Assembly: GCA_028375605.1 (NCBI GenBank)
Contig: JAONGR010000011.1
Location: 1 to 42,238 of the forward strand
DNA: 42,238 nt
From: Arcobacteraceae bacterium
GTDB taxonomy: Bacteria > Campylobacterota > Campylobacteria > Campylobacterales > Arcobacteraceae
Direction: 5' to 3'
The notes beneath the pieces are model-generated. The model searched no databases. It was given only the letters and a program-made list of their open reading frames with translations, and had not been told where the DNA came from. This document shows, piece after piece, positions 34,127 to 42,238 of this stretch. The position numbers and the translations under genes were made by a program. Numbering within the stretch: the first letter of the stretch is position 1; each line of letters begins with the position of its first letter.

Positions 34127-35569
34127 ATGTATATAAATAAAATAGTTTTCATTGTACTGTTAAGTTGTGTGATAAATATTGAATTGTTGGGAAAAGAGAA
34201 AGTTCCCATAAACTTTGAAAACCTAACTATCACAAGTTTTATCCAAATTACGTCAAAAATTTTAAAGAAAAATATTTTATTACCTTATAAAATTATTGGT
34301 GATGTAGACTTTATTAGTCATAAAAAAGTTTATAAAGAAGATCTTTTAGAAATTTTGAGATATGTATTGGAATCAAAAGGTTATAAATTGATTGAAAAAG
34401 GAAATATTTTACAAGTAATTAAAATATCAGATATTAAAAATAAAGTAAAGAAAAAGAGAATCTCTCCAAATAAAATAGAAATCTTTCATCTTAAAAATGT
34501 AGAAGCTATAAATGTATTTAAAATAATTAGTGATATTGTTGGTCAACGTAAATATGTAAATGAATTTAGTAAACCATCTATTTCAATTGATGAAGAATCC
34601 AACTCAATTATACTAATGGGAATAAAAAGTGAACTAAAATACTTTAGAGATTTAATAGATATTTTAGATGTAGATAAAGAGCAAATATATGTACAAGCAA
34701 AAATTATAGAGATAAGTGAAACATTGACAAGAAATGTAGGTATAAAATATGGCTTGCAAGGTTTTAATTCTACGGGTTCAGTTTTATCAACATTTTCTTC
34801 TTCTCTAAATAATGGTTTAATAGTTGATTTAAGTTCATTATCTTATTTAGGAATTAACCTATCTAGTATGAAAGAAGCACTTTCCTTAGGAATGTCATTA
34901 AATCTTTTAAATAAAAATGGGGCGGTAGATATTATAAGTGAGCCATCTTTATTATGTATAGATAACAAGGAAAGTTCTATTTACGTTGGACAAACTATTA
35001 GTATAAAAACAGGAACGACAACATCCTCAAGTGGTATACCAACTGATACTTATGAGAGAGAGGATATTGGGCTAACGTTAAGTGTAAAACCTAGAATATC
35101 AAATAAATCCAAGGTATTATTAAAAATTCATACAAAATTAGAAGATGTAGAACATATTTCCTCAACAAATAGTAATCCAAATACATCAAAAAAGGAATTA
35201 ATAACAAGTGCAATAGTAAATAACGGAGAAAGTATTATTCTTGGTGGATATATACGTGCACAAAAAGAGATAGTAGATGAAAGTATCCCTTTTTTAAGAG
35301 AAATACCATTATTAGGTAACTTATTTAAAAATAAATATACGATAAAAGATAAAATTAACCTTGTAATAATTATTACCCCATATATAGTTCCTAAAAGAAA
35401 AGGTTTAAGTTATATCAGAAACCAATTATCACAGCTAAAAATATTAGAAGAAAAGTATACTGAAGAGGTAATATTACAATTATCAAATAAAAATGTAAAG
35501 GTTACTAATGACGATGAATCTAAAAAACAACTTCACCAGCAGCGGGTAGACAAAATATTAGGGTTATAA
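34127..35569 (+). CDS. Secretin (GspD/MshL-type) outer-membrane channel
   Basis: Forms a multimeric outer-membrane pore for type II secretion, type IV pili or competence. A signal peptide (about 1-22) is followed by an N0-like domain (INFENLTITSFIQITSKILK), an N1-type domain (IFHLKNVEAINVFKIISDIV) and the secretin core from about 190: VYVQ-like IYVQAKIIEISETLTRNVG, then IISEPSLLCIDNKESSIYVG, and the final LGGYIRAQKEIVDESIPFL. At 480 aa it is short, near to the competence secretin CtsD size in Campylobacter. No other secretion gene is present here. Confidence 0.88.
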   Translation: MYINKIVFIVLLSCVINIELLGKEKVPINFENLTITSFIQITSKILKKNILLPYKIIGDVDFISHKKVYKEDLLEILRYVLESKGYKLIEKGNILQVIKISDIKNKVKKKRISPNKIEIFHLKNVEAINVFKIISDIVGQRKYVNEFSKPSISIDEESNSIILMGIKSELKYFRDLIDILDVDKEQIYVQAKIIEISETLTRNVGIKYGLQGFNSTGSVLSTFSSSLNNGLIVDLSSLSYLGINLSSMKEALSLGMSLNLLNKNGAVDIISEPSLLCIDNKESSIYVGQTISIKTGTTTSSSGIPTDTYEREDIGLTLSVKPRISNKSKVLLKIHTKLEDVEHISSTNSNPNTSKKELITSAIVNNGESIILGGYIRAQKEIVDESIPFLREIPLLGNLFKNKYTIKDKINLVIIITPYIVPKRKGLSYIRNQLSQLKILEEKYTEEVILQLSNKNVKVTNDDESKKQLHQQRVDKILGL

Positions 35570-35622
35570 TAGTAAATTATGGCAAAATTGGTATAATATC
35601 ATAAATAAAAAAAGGATAAACA

Positions 35623-35907
35623 ATGGCAACAGCAACAGCAAGACATATATTAGTAGAAGACGAACAAGTTTGTAAAGATTTAAAAACACAAATTGAGAAT
35701 GGGGATACAACATTTGACGATGCAGCAAAGTCTTACTCTCAATGTCCATCAGGAAATGAAGGTGGAGATTTAGGTTCATTTGGAAAAGGTGCAATGGTTC
35801 CTGAATTTGATGCAGTAGTATTTAATGATGAAGTAGGTGTGGTTCATGGTCCCGTGAAGACTCAATTTGGATACCACCTATTAGAAGTAACTTCAAGAAA
35901 AGACTAG
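35623..35907 (+). CDS. ppiC: Parvulin-type peptidyl-prolyl isomerase
   Basis: A 94-residue stand-alone PpiC domain without a signal, so cytoplasmic. RHILVEDEQVCKDLKTQI opens the fold, and GNEGGDLGSFGKGAMVPEF plus VHGPVKTQFGYHLLEV give the conserved parvulin core with the substrate-pocket residues. AAGGATAAAC precedes the ATG. yajQ begins nine bases after its stop, suggesting one unit. It could assist folding of cytoplasmic proteins. Confidence 0.94.
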   Translation: MATATARHILVEDEQVCKDLKTQIENGDTTFDDAAKSYSQCPSGNEGGDLGSFGKGAMVPEFDAVVFNDEVGVVHGPVKTQFGYHLLEVTSRKD

Positions 35908-35916
35908 GTATATTTT

Positions 35917-36423
35917 ATGGCAAAGTCAAAAGAACATAGTTTTGATATCTCAGCAAAGTTAGATATGCAAGAGATGAAAAATGCGATGGTTCAAGCTCAA
36001 AAAGAAGTAGATAATCGTTATGATTTTAAAGGTATAGATAAAGACTTTGACTTAAGTGAAGGATCAAAATCTGTAACTTTAATAAGTGCGAGTGATAATA
36101 AGATTGATGCAATGAAAGACATCTTAATTTCAAAAATGAATAAACGAGGTGTTTCTATTAATTCTCTTGAAGAACTTAAAAGTGAGGACTCAAGTGGCAA
36201 TAATAGAAAATTTACATATAAAATTGTAGATACAATAGAAGCTGATGAAGCTAAGATTATTCAAAAAGAGATTAAAGAATTAAAATTAAAAGTAACATCA
36301 GTAAATCAAGGTGACGAAATCCGTGTAAGTGGAAAGAATCTTGATGATTTACAAAAAGTTATGAAACATTTGAAAACTTTGGAAGATTTAAAAGCTCCAT
36401 TAGTTTTTGAAAACTTCAGATAA
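35917..36423 (+). CDS. yajQ: YajQ family nucleotide-binding protein
   Basis: A 168-residue cytoplasmic protein with two ferredoxin-like folds. The opening FDISAKLDMQEMKNAM, DNRYDFKG, and VRVSGK-like IRVSGKNLDDLQKVM are typical. Members bind tRNA/nucleotides and, in some proteobacteria, cyclic di-GMP as transcriptional coregulators; which applies here is not known. A strong terminator follows within 13 bases. Confidence 0.95.
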   Translation: MAKSKEHSFDISAKLDMQEMKNAMVQAQKEVDNRYDFKGIDKDFDLSEGSKSVTLISASDNKIDAMKDILISKMNKRGVSINSLEELKSEDSSGNNRKFTYKIVDTIEADEAKIIQKEIKELKLKVTSVNQGDEIRVSGKNLDDLQKVMKHLKTLEDLKAPLVFENFR

Positions 36424-36435
36424 TAGTTATATAAA

Positions 36436-36470
36436 AAGCTGCTAAAGAACTCTCTTTAGCAGCTTATTTC
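36436..36470 (+). terminator. Intrinsic terminator after yajQ
   Basis: AAGCTGCTAAAG (36436-36447) and CTTTAGCAGCTT (36454-36465) form a twelve-base perfect stem with a six-base loop, followed by a T-rich stretch. Confidence 0.85.
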
Positions 36471-36501
36471 CTACTTTTATATCCCTAAACTAACTTAAAT
36501 A

Positions 36502-36528
36502 TTAGCACTCCTTAAATAAATCTGCTAA
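36502..36528. promoter_or_regulatory. Degenerate upstream CIRCE-like element
   Basis: TTAGCACTC, nine bases, then ATCTGCTAA: the left arm is perfect and the right arm keeps six of nine CIRCE bases. It lies about 26 bases upstream of the -35 box and could bind HrcA cooperatively with the second element. It may also be a relic. Confidence 0.5.
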
Positions 36529-36553
36529 AAATAAACAAATTAAAAAATAATAC

Positions 36554-36582
36554 TTGACATTTAAAGACTCATTTGATATAAT
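36554..36582 (+). promoter_or_regulatory. Perfect sigma70 promoter of hrcA-grpE-dnaK
   Basis: TTGACA, a 17-base spacer and TATAAT match the consensus exactly. Transcription would start at about 36589, inside the CIRCE element. Strong promoter plus HrcA repression explains heat-shock induction without an alternative sigma factor. Confidence 0.92.
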
Positions 36583-36586
36583 TTTA

Positions 36587-36613
36587 TTAGCACTCAAAGA
36601 TTTATAGTGCCAA
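36587..36613. promoter_or_regulatory. CIRCE operator
   Basis: TTAGCACTC, nine-base spacer, TAGTGCCAA; the consensus right arm is GAGTGCTAA, so two mismatches occur. It spans the predicted start site of transcription and is the standard HrcA-binding site. Confidence 0.9.
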
Positions 36614-36634
36614 ATTAAGAAAAAATGGTATAAC

Positions 36635-37438
36635 ATGATTAATAAAAAAGAGTTTTTATTAGATTCTATTATAAGAGCATATATTGAACATCTTGAACCT
36701 ATTGGTTCAGGACAGTTAAAAACAATGTATGATATAGCTTATTCACCTGCAACTATAAGAGGATACTTTAAAAAGTTGGGTGATGAAGGCTATCTTGCTC
36801 AAGAACATGCAAGTAGTGGTAGAACTCCTACAACTGAAGCATTAAAAGAGTACTGGGGAACTAGACTAAATATAAAACTTGACGTTGTTAATTATAATAA
36901 GTTAAATTTACATGCAAAACAAATAGGATTGACTGTATTTTTAAAAGAACAACAAATAGAAGTTTTACATAGAGTTTTAAACATAGAAAACCTTTATTTA
37001 CTTTTAGAATTTAGTTCATTTTCAATAACTATTAAATATAACAGTGCATTAGATAAGTTTTTAAACGATATGTGTAATTTAGAAGCTTTTAATGTCCTTG
37101 AAATTGCAAAACAAGTAGGTGCAACTGAATTATTTGTCGAGCTTGAAAAGTATTTGTTTAATAGAGATTTTGAGATTATAAATATAAAAGAGTTTTTACG
37201 CCTTTGTGTAGATTATGATTTAGATGAAATTGATATAAGTAAATTTTTAAATGGAAATATTATGGATAGAATTGATCCTGATATATATTTTCATGGAAGT
37301 GAAGGTCTAAACCAAATATTACCACATGGTTATATTGGAATAGTACATGAAATAATAATAAATAATAAAAAATTTAAAATGTTAGTAGTTGGTGAATTAT
37401 CAAAAGACTATGAATATTTTTATAAAGGAATAGTGTAA
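36635..37438 (+). CDS. hrcA: Heat-inducible transcription repressor HrcA
   Basis: Represses chaperone operons by binding CIRCE. The N-terminal winged helix is clear (IGSGQLKTMYDIAYSPATIR, then LGDEGYLAQEHASSGRTPT). The C-terminal dimerisation region is reduced and the protein (267 aa) is much shorter than the 340 aa HrcA of Bacillus, as known for Campylobacter. It is the first gene of its own regulated operon, and grpE starts immediately after its stop codon. Autoregulation through the two upstream elements is expected. Confidence 0.93.
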   Translation: MINKKEFLLDSIIRAYIEHLEPIGSGQLKTMYDIAYSPATIRGYFKKLGDEGYLAQEHASSGRTPTTEALKEYWGTRLNIKLDVVNYNKLNLHAKQIGLTVFLKEQQIEVLHRVLNIENLYLLLEFSSFSITIKYNSALDKFLNDMCNLEAFNVLEIAKQVGATELFVELEKYLFNRDFEIINIKEFLRLCVDYDLDEIDISKFLNGNIMDRIDPDIYFHGSEGLNQILPHGYIGIVHEIIINNKKFKMLVVGELSKDYEYFYKGIV

Positions 37439-38065
37439 ATGAGTACAGAAGAAAATAAAGAAAATGTTGAATCAGTAGAGGTTGAAGAGGAGATGATAAA
37501 TGAAGATACGCAAGTATCTTCAGACTCATCGAGTGTAACGGAAGAAGAAATTGAAGTTTCTGACGAAGAAAAATTTGCATCTTTAGACGAAGAATTTAAA
37601 ACTAAAATGGAAGCAAAGGTTGCAGAAGCAGAAGTAAAAGCAAAAGAAGCTGAAGATAAATTTTTAAGAACTCATGCAGATTTTGAAAATATCAAAAAAA
37701 GACTTGAAAAAGAAAAATATAATGCTATTGATTATTCAAGTGAAAAATTTGCAAAAGATTTATTAGCTCCTATTGATGCTATGCAAATGGCAATTTTAAG
37801 TGCAAATGGTGATTTTGAAGCTGAGCAAATAGTTGAAAAATTAAAAGAAGGTATTGAGCTTACTGTAAAAGCATTTAATAAAGCATTTGAAAAGCATGAT
37901 ATTACTGAAGTTGAGTATGATGAATTTAATCCAGACTATCATAATGCAGTTATGCAAGCTGATAGTGATACTGTAGAATCAGGACAAATTGTTATGGTTA
38001 TGCAAAAAGGTTATAAATTTAAGGATAGACTTTTACGAGAAGCAATGGTTAGTGTTGCTAATTAA
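37439..38065 (+). CDS. grpE: Nucleotide exchange factor GrpE
   Basis: Exchanges ADP on DnaK. The first 55 residues are strongly acidic and disordered; a long coiled coil follows (about 60-110: AKVAEAEVKAKEAEDKFLR, THADFENIKKRLEKEKYNA) and then the beta-domain (MQADSDTVESGQIVMVMQKGYKF). The length of 208 aa is normal. The ATG directly adjoins the hrcA stop. The 83-base gap to dnaK contains only AT-rich sequence with AAGGAAAC as ribosome site. Confidence 0.96.
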   Translation: MSTEENKENVESVEVEEEMINEDTQVSSDSSSVTEEEIEVSDEEKFASLDEEFKTKMEAKVAEAEVKAKEAEDKFLRTHADFENIKKRLEKEKYNAIDYSSEKFAKDLLAPIDAMQMAILSANGDFEAEQIVEKLKEGIELTVKAFNKAFEKHDITEVEYDEFNPDYHNAVMQADSDTVESGQIVMVMQKGYKFKDRLLREAMVSVAN

Positions 38066-38148
38066 ATAATTAGTAAGAGATAAGTTATGACCGCGATGTC
38101 ATAAAACTATTAATATATAAAAATTTAATTATAAAATAAGGAAACAAA

Positions 38149-40044
38149 ATGAGTAAAGTAATAGGAATAGATTTAGGAACAACAAACTCTTGTGTAGCAG
38201 TATACGAAGGTGGCGAAGCTAAAATTATATCAAATAAAGAGGGTAAAAATACAACTCCTTCAATCGTTGCATTTACAGATAAAGGTGATGTTTTAGTTGG
38301 AGATCCAGCAAAAAGACAAGCGATTACAAATCCAGAGAAAACTATATATTCTATTAAAAGAATTATGGGTCTTATGATGGATGAAGAGCATGCTAAAGAT
38401 GCTATGGATAAAGTTGGATACAAAATAGTTAATAAAAGTGGAGCTGCAGCTGTTGAAATTGATGGAAAAGTTTATACTCCACAAGAAATTTCTGCAAAAA
38501 TCTTAATGAAACTTAAAACAGATGCTGAAGCATATTTAGGTTCAACAGTTACTGATGCTGTAATTACAGTTCCTGCATACTTTAATGATGCACAAAGAAA
38601 AGCAACACAAGAAGCTGGGACTATTGCTGGGCTTAATGTTTTAAGAATTATTAATGAGCCAACAGCAGGTGCACTTGCATATGGTTTAGACAAAAAAGGT
38701 GAAGAAAAAGTTATCGTTTATGATTTAGGTGGTGGTACATTTGATGTTACTGTTCTTGAAATTGGTGATGGTACATTTGAAGTACTTTCAACAGATGGTA
38801 ATGCATTCTTAGGTGGAGATGATTTTGATAATAGAATTATTGATTGGTTAGCAGATGATTTCCAATCAGAGTTTGGTATCGATTTAAGAAATGATAAAAT
38901 GGCTCACCAAAGACTTAAAGATGAAGCTGAAAAAGCTAAAAAAGAATTAAGTGCAACTGCTGAAACAGAAATAAACTTACCGTTTATCACTGCAGATGCA
39001 ACAGGACCAAAACACTTAGTAAAATCTTTAACAAAAGCAAAATTTGAGTCAATGACTGATGATTTAGTTTCTGAAACATTAGATCATATTAAAACTGCAA
39101 TGAATGATGCAGGATTAGATAACGATGAAATTGATGAAATTATTATGGTTGGTGGATCTACTAGAATTCCTAAAGCTCAAGAAGTTGTTAAAGAATATTT
39201 TGGAAAAGAGTTAAATAACTCTGTTAATCCTGATGAAGTAGTTGCTGCTGGTGCTGCTATTCAAGGTGGAGTTTTAAAAGGTGATGTTAAAGATGTCCTT
39301 TTACTAGATGTTACTCCTTTATCTCTTGGACTTGAAACTTTAGGTGGAGTTATGACTAAACTTATTGAAAAAGGGACAACAATTCCTGTTAAAAAATCGC
39401 AAGTTTTCTCAACAGCTCAAGATAATCAACCTGCAGTTTCTATTATGGTTGGACAAGGTGAAAGAGAATTTGCAAAAGATAATAAATCATTAGGACAATT
39501 TGAACTTTCTGATATTCCAGCAGCTCCAAGAGGTGTACCTCAAATTGAAGTAACATTTGATATTGATGCAAATGGTGTTTTAAATGTATCGGCTAAAGAC
39601 AAAGGTACTGGAAAAGAAAATAAAATTACTATTTCTGGTTCATCTGGACTTTCTGATGATGAGATCGAAAAAATGGTAAATGAAGCTGAAGCGAATAAAG
39701 AAGCTGATGAAAAGAAAAAAGAATTAATTGAAACTAAAAACCAAGCAGAAGCAATGCTTCACTCAACTAAAAAATCTTTAGAAGAAAATAAAGGTGTAGT
39801 TTCTGAGGAAGAAGAGCAAGCAATTGTTGATGCAGCAGCTGAACTTGAAGAGTTATTAAAAGATGAATCTGCTTCAAAAGAGCAAATTGATGAATCTCTT
39901 AAAAAACTTACAGAAGTTTCTCATAAATTAGCAGAAGCAATGTATAAGAAAGAGGGTGGAGACGCTGCACAAGCTGGGGCTAATCCCGCTGATGCAAAGA
40001 AGAAAAAAGAAGATGACGACATAATTGATGCGGAAGTTGAATAG
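38149..40044 (+). CDS. dnaK: Molecular chaperone DnaK (Hsp70)
   Basis: ATP-driven folding chaperone. The nucleotide-binding domain shows [48 protein letters not shown], and [16 protein letters not shown]; the substrate domain starts around 385 with [17 protein letters not shown]. The tail ends with acidic [10 protein letters not shown], as expected. The length of 631 aa is typical. No dnaJ is next to it. Two hairpins follow the stop, the second being a strong terminator. Confidence 0.99.
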   Translation: MSKVIGIDLGTTNSCVAVYEGGEAKIISNKEGKNTTPSIVAFTDKGDVLVGDPAKRQAITNPEKTIYSIKRIMGLMMDEEHAKDAMDKVGYKIVNKSGAAAVEIDGKVYTPQEISAKILMKLKTDAEAYLGSTVTDAVITVPAYFNDAQRKATQEAGTIAGLNVLRIINEPTAGALAYGLDKKGEEKVIVYDLGGGTFDVTVLEIGDGTFEVLSTDGNAFLGGDDFDNRIIDWLADDFQSEFGIDLRNDKMAHQRLKDEAEKAKKELSATAETEINLPFITADATGPKHLVKSLTKAKFESMTDDLVSETLDHIKTAMNDAGLDNDEIDEIIMVGGSTRIPKAQEVVKEYFGKELNNSVNPDEVVAAGAAIQGGVLKGDVKDVLLLDVTPLSLGLETLGGVMTKLIEKGTTIPVKKSQVFSTAQDNQPAVSIMVGQGEREFAKDNKSLGQFELSDIPAAPRGVPQIEVTFDIDANGVLNVSAKDKGTGKENKITISGSSGLSDDEIEKMVNEAEANKEADEKKKELIETKNQAEAMLHSTKKSLEENKGVVSEEEEQAIVDAAAELEELLKDESASKEQIDESLKKLTEVSHKLAEAMYKKEGGDAAQAGANPADAKKKKEDDDIIDAEVE

Positions 40045-40059
40045 TATAAAACTATTCAA
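40037..40059 (+). other. Hairpin at the dnaK stop codon
   Basis: TTGAATAGT (40037-40045), loop ATAAA, ACTATTCAA (40051-40059) form a nine-base stem that includes the last codons and the stop of dnaK. It lacks a T-tract and lies just before the true terminator, so it may protect the mRNA end. Confidence 0.6.
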
Positions 40060-40071
40060 TATTTGATAAAT

Positions 40072-40107
40072 AAAAAGGGTTGTGAGTTTTCACAACCCTT
40101 TTTTTAT
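40072..40107 (+). terminator. Intrinsic terminator of the hrcA-grpE-dnaK operon
   Basis: AAAAAGGGTTGTG (40072-40084) pairs with CACAACCCTTTTT (40091-40103) around a six-base loop, and a T-tract follows directly. Confidence 0.92.
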
Positions 40108-40130
40108 TTTAGACTAGATACAATTGCTTT

Positions 40131-41285
40131 ATGAATTTAAGTAATAAAGTAAAAAATATAGCACAATCAGAAATAAGAGCAATGTCTATTTTATGTAATG
40201 AAAAAAATGGACTGAACATGGCACAAGGTTTATGTGATCTTGAAGTTCCTAAAGTAGTCCTAGATGGTACCAAAGAAGCATTGGATGATGGAAAAAACAT
40301 ATACACATCATCATATGGTAATCATAATTTACGACAAGCAATTGCAGATAAACAAAACTCTTTCTATGATCAAGGTATCACTATTGATAATGTAATGGTG
40401 AGTGCGGGAGCTACAGGAGCATTTTATACTACAGCAATGACACTTTTAAATGAAGGTGATGAAGTAATATTATTTGAACCGTACTATGGTTATCATGTAT
40501 CAACATTAGAATCTATAGGTTGTAAAATCAAATTTATTAAAACTATCCCTCCCGAATATAATATAGATTTTAACTATTTAGCTTCACAAGTTACAAATAA
40601 GACAAAAGCTATTCTAATATGTAATCCTTCAAATCCTAGTGGAAAAGTATATACTAAAGATGAGTTAAATAGTATTAGTGAAATAGTAAATAAAAATAAT
40701 TTAGTTTTATTTAGTGATGAGATGTATGAACATTTTATATATGATGATTTGGAATACACTTCAGCACTTAGTATTGATGGACTAAAAGATAAAACAGTGG
40801 TTATTTCCGGCTTTTCAAAAATATTTTCTGTTACTGGATGGAGACTTGGATATGCGATAAGTACAAAAGAAGTTATAGCTAGTGCTTCTTCTTTAAATGA
40901 TTTAGTTTATGTTTGCCCACCTGCACCTTTACAGTATGGAGTATTAAAAGGCTTAAAAGAGTTACCTAAATCTTATTATACCAATGTTGCAGAAGAACAT
41001 CAAATAAAAAGAGATAAGTTTATAAAAGCTCTAAATGATGTTGGACTAAAAGCAGAATACATTAAAGGTGCATATTATGTTTTAGCTGATATTTCTAGTA
41101 TCGAAGGTAAAGATGATAAAGAAAAAGTCATAAATTTATTGGAAATAACTGGAATAGCAACTGTACCTGCTCGAGCCTTTTATAGTGACTTTAAAGATTT
41201 AAGTTTGGCAAGATTTTGTTTTTCCAAAAGAGAAGAAGAATTAAATGAAGCTATAGAAAGACTACAACTTATAAATAACCACTAA
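40131..41285 (+). CDS. PLP-dependent aminotransferase, class I/II
   Basis: A fold-type I aminotransferase of 384 residues, probably acting on aromatic or aspartate-like substrates. The PLP Lys is in ISGFSKIFSVTGWRLGY near residue 229; AGATGAFYTTAM binds phosphate, CNPSNPSGKVY contacts the substrate carboxylate, and ARFCFSKREEEL near the end contains the conserved Arg. Substrate cannot be read from the sequence. No ribosome site of note precedes the ATG, which is 24 bases after the dnaK terminator tract. Its 3' end overlaps the opposite-strand gene by 17 bases. Confidence 0.9.
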   Translation: MNLSNKVKNIAQSEIRAMSILCNEKNGLNMAQGLCDLEVPKVVLDGTKEALDDGKNIYTSSYGNHNLRQAIADKQNSFYDQGITIDNVMVSAGATGAFYTTAMTLLNEGDEVILFEPYYGYHVSTLESIGCKIKFIKTIPPEYNIDFNYLASQVTNKTKAILICNPSNPSGKVYTKDELNSISEIVNKNNLVLFSDEMYEHFIYDDLEYTSALSIDGLKDKTVVISGFSKIFSVTGWRLGYAISTKEVIASASSLNDLVYVCPPAPLQYGVLKGLKELPKSYYTNVAEEHQIKRDKFIKALNDVGLKAEYIKGAYYVLADISSIEGKDDKEKVINLLEITGIATVPARAFYSDFKDLSLARFCFSKREEELNEAIERLQLINNH

Positions 41286-41652
41286 ATTCTAAACTCATAG
41301 TCACATCCTTATCATTAAACTTTAATAGTTTAGTGATATATTTTTGTTTTAAATTTGGATTATGAGCTATTGCAATATTATAAATTTTATCCTTCAGTAA
41401 AATAAATTTTTCTATTTCATCTTCCGGGCAATTTAAATTTCTTAGGAGATTTATATTTACATTATCAATTTTTAGTAAAAATAACTGCTGAATTTGTTCT
41501 TTACTAAGATGAGGGTTTGATGAGAGATAAATATAATCAATATGGTTGAGATTATCAGACATTATCTCATTAAATATATTTTCTGATAATTTTATCGATT
41601 TGAGTCCTTCCTCTTTATCTAAACTTTTTGGTGTGTATGTATTTTTATTCAT
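41269..41652 (-). CDS. Hypothetical protein with LRV-like (leucine-rich variant) repeats
   Basis: A 127-residue protein. From about residue 40, approximately 22-residue repeats are visible: YLSSNPHLSKEQIQQLFLL, NLLRNLNCPEDEIEKFILL, IAIAHNPNLKQKYITKLL. The N-P/C-x-L/E rhythm is that of leucine-rich repeat variant proteins, which form alpha solenoids; the first 35 residues are different and charged. It lacks the Fe-S cysteine cluster. The likely role is protein binding. Its stop lies inside the end of the aminotransferase gene on the other strand. Confidence 0.7.
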   Translation of the reverse strand: MNKNTYTPKSLDKEEGLKSIKLSENIFNEIMSDNLNHIDYIYLSSNPHLSKEQIQQLFLLKIDNVNINLLRNLNCPEDEIEKFILLKDKIYNIAIAHNPNLKQKYITKLLKFNDKDVTMSLEFSGYL

Positions 41653-41751
41653 CCTTAGATATTAACAGACACAATTTAAATTTAGTTTAAAATTTTTGCA
41701 TTGGGTATATTCTTTAATATTATTTATTTATAAAATAGCTAAACTTCCACA

Positions 41752-42078
41752 ATGAAAGAAATCGAAAAATTTAAACAACTAATAAACCAAAAATTTTATT
41801 ATGAAGCACATGAGTCATTAGAAGAACTTTGGTTTCCTATTCGAAAATCAAAAGATGATTATTGCTTAGTATTAAAAGGATTTATAAATGCTGCAGTGAG
41901 TCTTGAACTCTATAAAAGAGATAAACTACTTCAATGTAAGAAAATTTATTTAGTTTATAATAAATATGTAACTGAAAATAGAATGTTAAAAACTAAAAAA
42001 TACAAAAAGTTCAGAGAGTTAAAAGATTTTATAGATAAAAAGTTTGAAGAAATAGAGATAAAAACAGTAGTTGTATAA
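41752..42078 (+). CDS. DUF309 domain-containing protein
   Basis: A 108-residue helical protein. FYYEAHESLEELWFPIRKS is the family signature (H-E-x-LE-x-xW), followed by YCLVLKGFINAAVSLELYKR, the second helix pair. The conserved His-Glu suggests a metal or ligand site, but the function of the family is unknown. No ribosome site was seen before the ATG. The gene lies between a possible promoter (TATTAT about 40 bases upstream) and the strong promoter of the next gene. Confidence 0.85.
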   Translation: MKEIEKFKQLINQKFYYEAHESLEELWFPIRKSKDDYCLVLKGFINAAVSLELYKRDKLLQCKKIYLVYNKYVTENRMLKTKKYKKFRELKDFIDKKFEEIEIKTVVV

Positions 42079-42147
42079 GAGAAAACACAATAAAAAGATA
42101 TCCAAATAAAGAATTCTAAAATTTAAGCTACATTTAAAAGTAAACCC

Positions 42148-42176
42148 TTGACAATGAGTAATAAATCTATTATAAT
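42148..42176 (+). promoter_or_regulatory. Perfect sigma70 promoter of the truncated last gene
   Basis: TTGACA, a 17-base spacer and TATAAT match the consensus exactly. The start site is predicted near 42183, giving a leader of about 26 bases that includes AGAAGAGG as ribosome site. Confidence 0.9.
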
Positions 42177-42208
42177 TCGCGTCCAATTAAAGAAGAGGTT
42201 AACAAAGT

Positions 42209-42238
42209 ATGTTAAGTGATGAGGCTTTAAATGAAATG
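42209..42238 (+). CDS. Start of an unidentified gene (partial)
   Basis: Ten codons, MLSDEALNEM, run to the end of the window with no stop. GAAGAGG lies about nine bases upstream and a perfect promoter precedes it, so the gene is probably abundantly expressed. The residues visible are too few for a family call. Confidence 0.6.
   Translation, partial: MLSDEALNEM

Overview
The window is a compact, AT-rich stretch of chromosome from a member of the Campylobacterota, most likely Arcobacteraceae (Arcobacter-type). This is inferred from several things: a short GNAT N-acetylglutamate synthase beside the lptA/engB genes, the K+ channel-rpmB pair (also adjacent in Helicobacter pylori, from memory), a short HrcA followed by grpE and dnaK without dnaJ, and a FabL-type reductase next to pgsA and rseP. 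Most genes are housekeeping, close-packed and often overlapping. No rRNA, tRNA, CRISPR array or insertion sequence was recognised.

Region by region. 1-4040 (+): the tail of a LysM protein, rlpA, hisB, kdsC, lptC, lptA, engB and a short N-acetylglutamate synthase; the theme is cell wall and LPS export. 4059-14890 (-): recD2-like helicase, argJ, K+ channel, rpmB, ybiT-type ABC-F, psd, mltA, surE, a short FAD protein and three small unknowns. 15113-18405 (-): an outer-membrane-like protein with a repeat linker, preceded by a four-copy 11-bp operator-like array, then ligA. 18406-21440: an accessory island described below. 21443-23278 (-): an RlmI-like methyltransferase, a DUF2461 protein and ywbE. 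23366-35569 (+): pta, maf, an SLC13 carrier, a soluble lytic transglycosylase, fabL-like, pgsA, rseP, dsbD, exbB, exbD and an orphan secretin. 35623-40103 (+): parvulin, yajQ, then the heat-shock operon hrcA-grpE-dnaK under a perfect sigma70 promoter and two CIRCE-like boxes. 40131-42238: aminotransferase, an LRV-like repeat protein (-), a DUF309 protein and the first codons of a strongly promoted gene.

The most interesting segment is 18.5-19.6 kb. A promoter, a roughly 200-nt hairpin-rich leader, a strong ribosome site, a 44-codon amphipathic peptide gene and a bidirectional terminator form one short transcription unit. A perfect TTGACA-17-TATAAT promoter on the other strand drives a putative ~88-nt RNA into the same terminator. 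This convergent layout resembles par/Fst-like type I toxin-antitoxin loci, but the peptide is not one I recognise. Immediately beside it lies a DUF4160 / DUF2442-RHH gene pair (a predicted type II toxin-antitoxin module) whose perfect promoter is overlapped by a palindromic operator. A 34-aa single-span membrane peptide and three unknown membrane proteins complete the island.

Four perfect TTGACA-17-TATAAT promoters occur (two in the island, one before hrcA, one before the truncated last gene). All functional statements are from reading the sequence; no database search was run.
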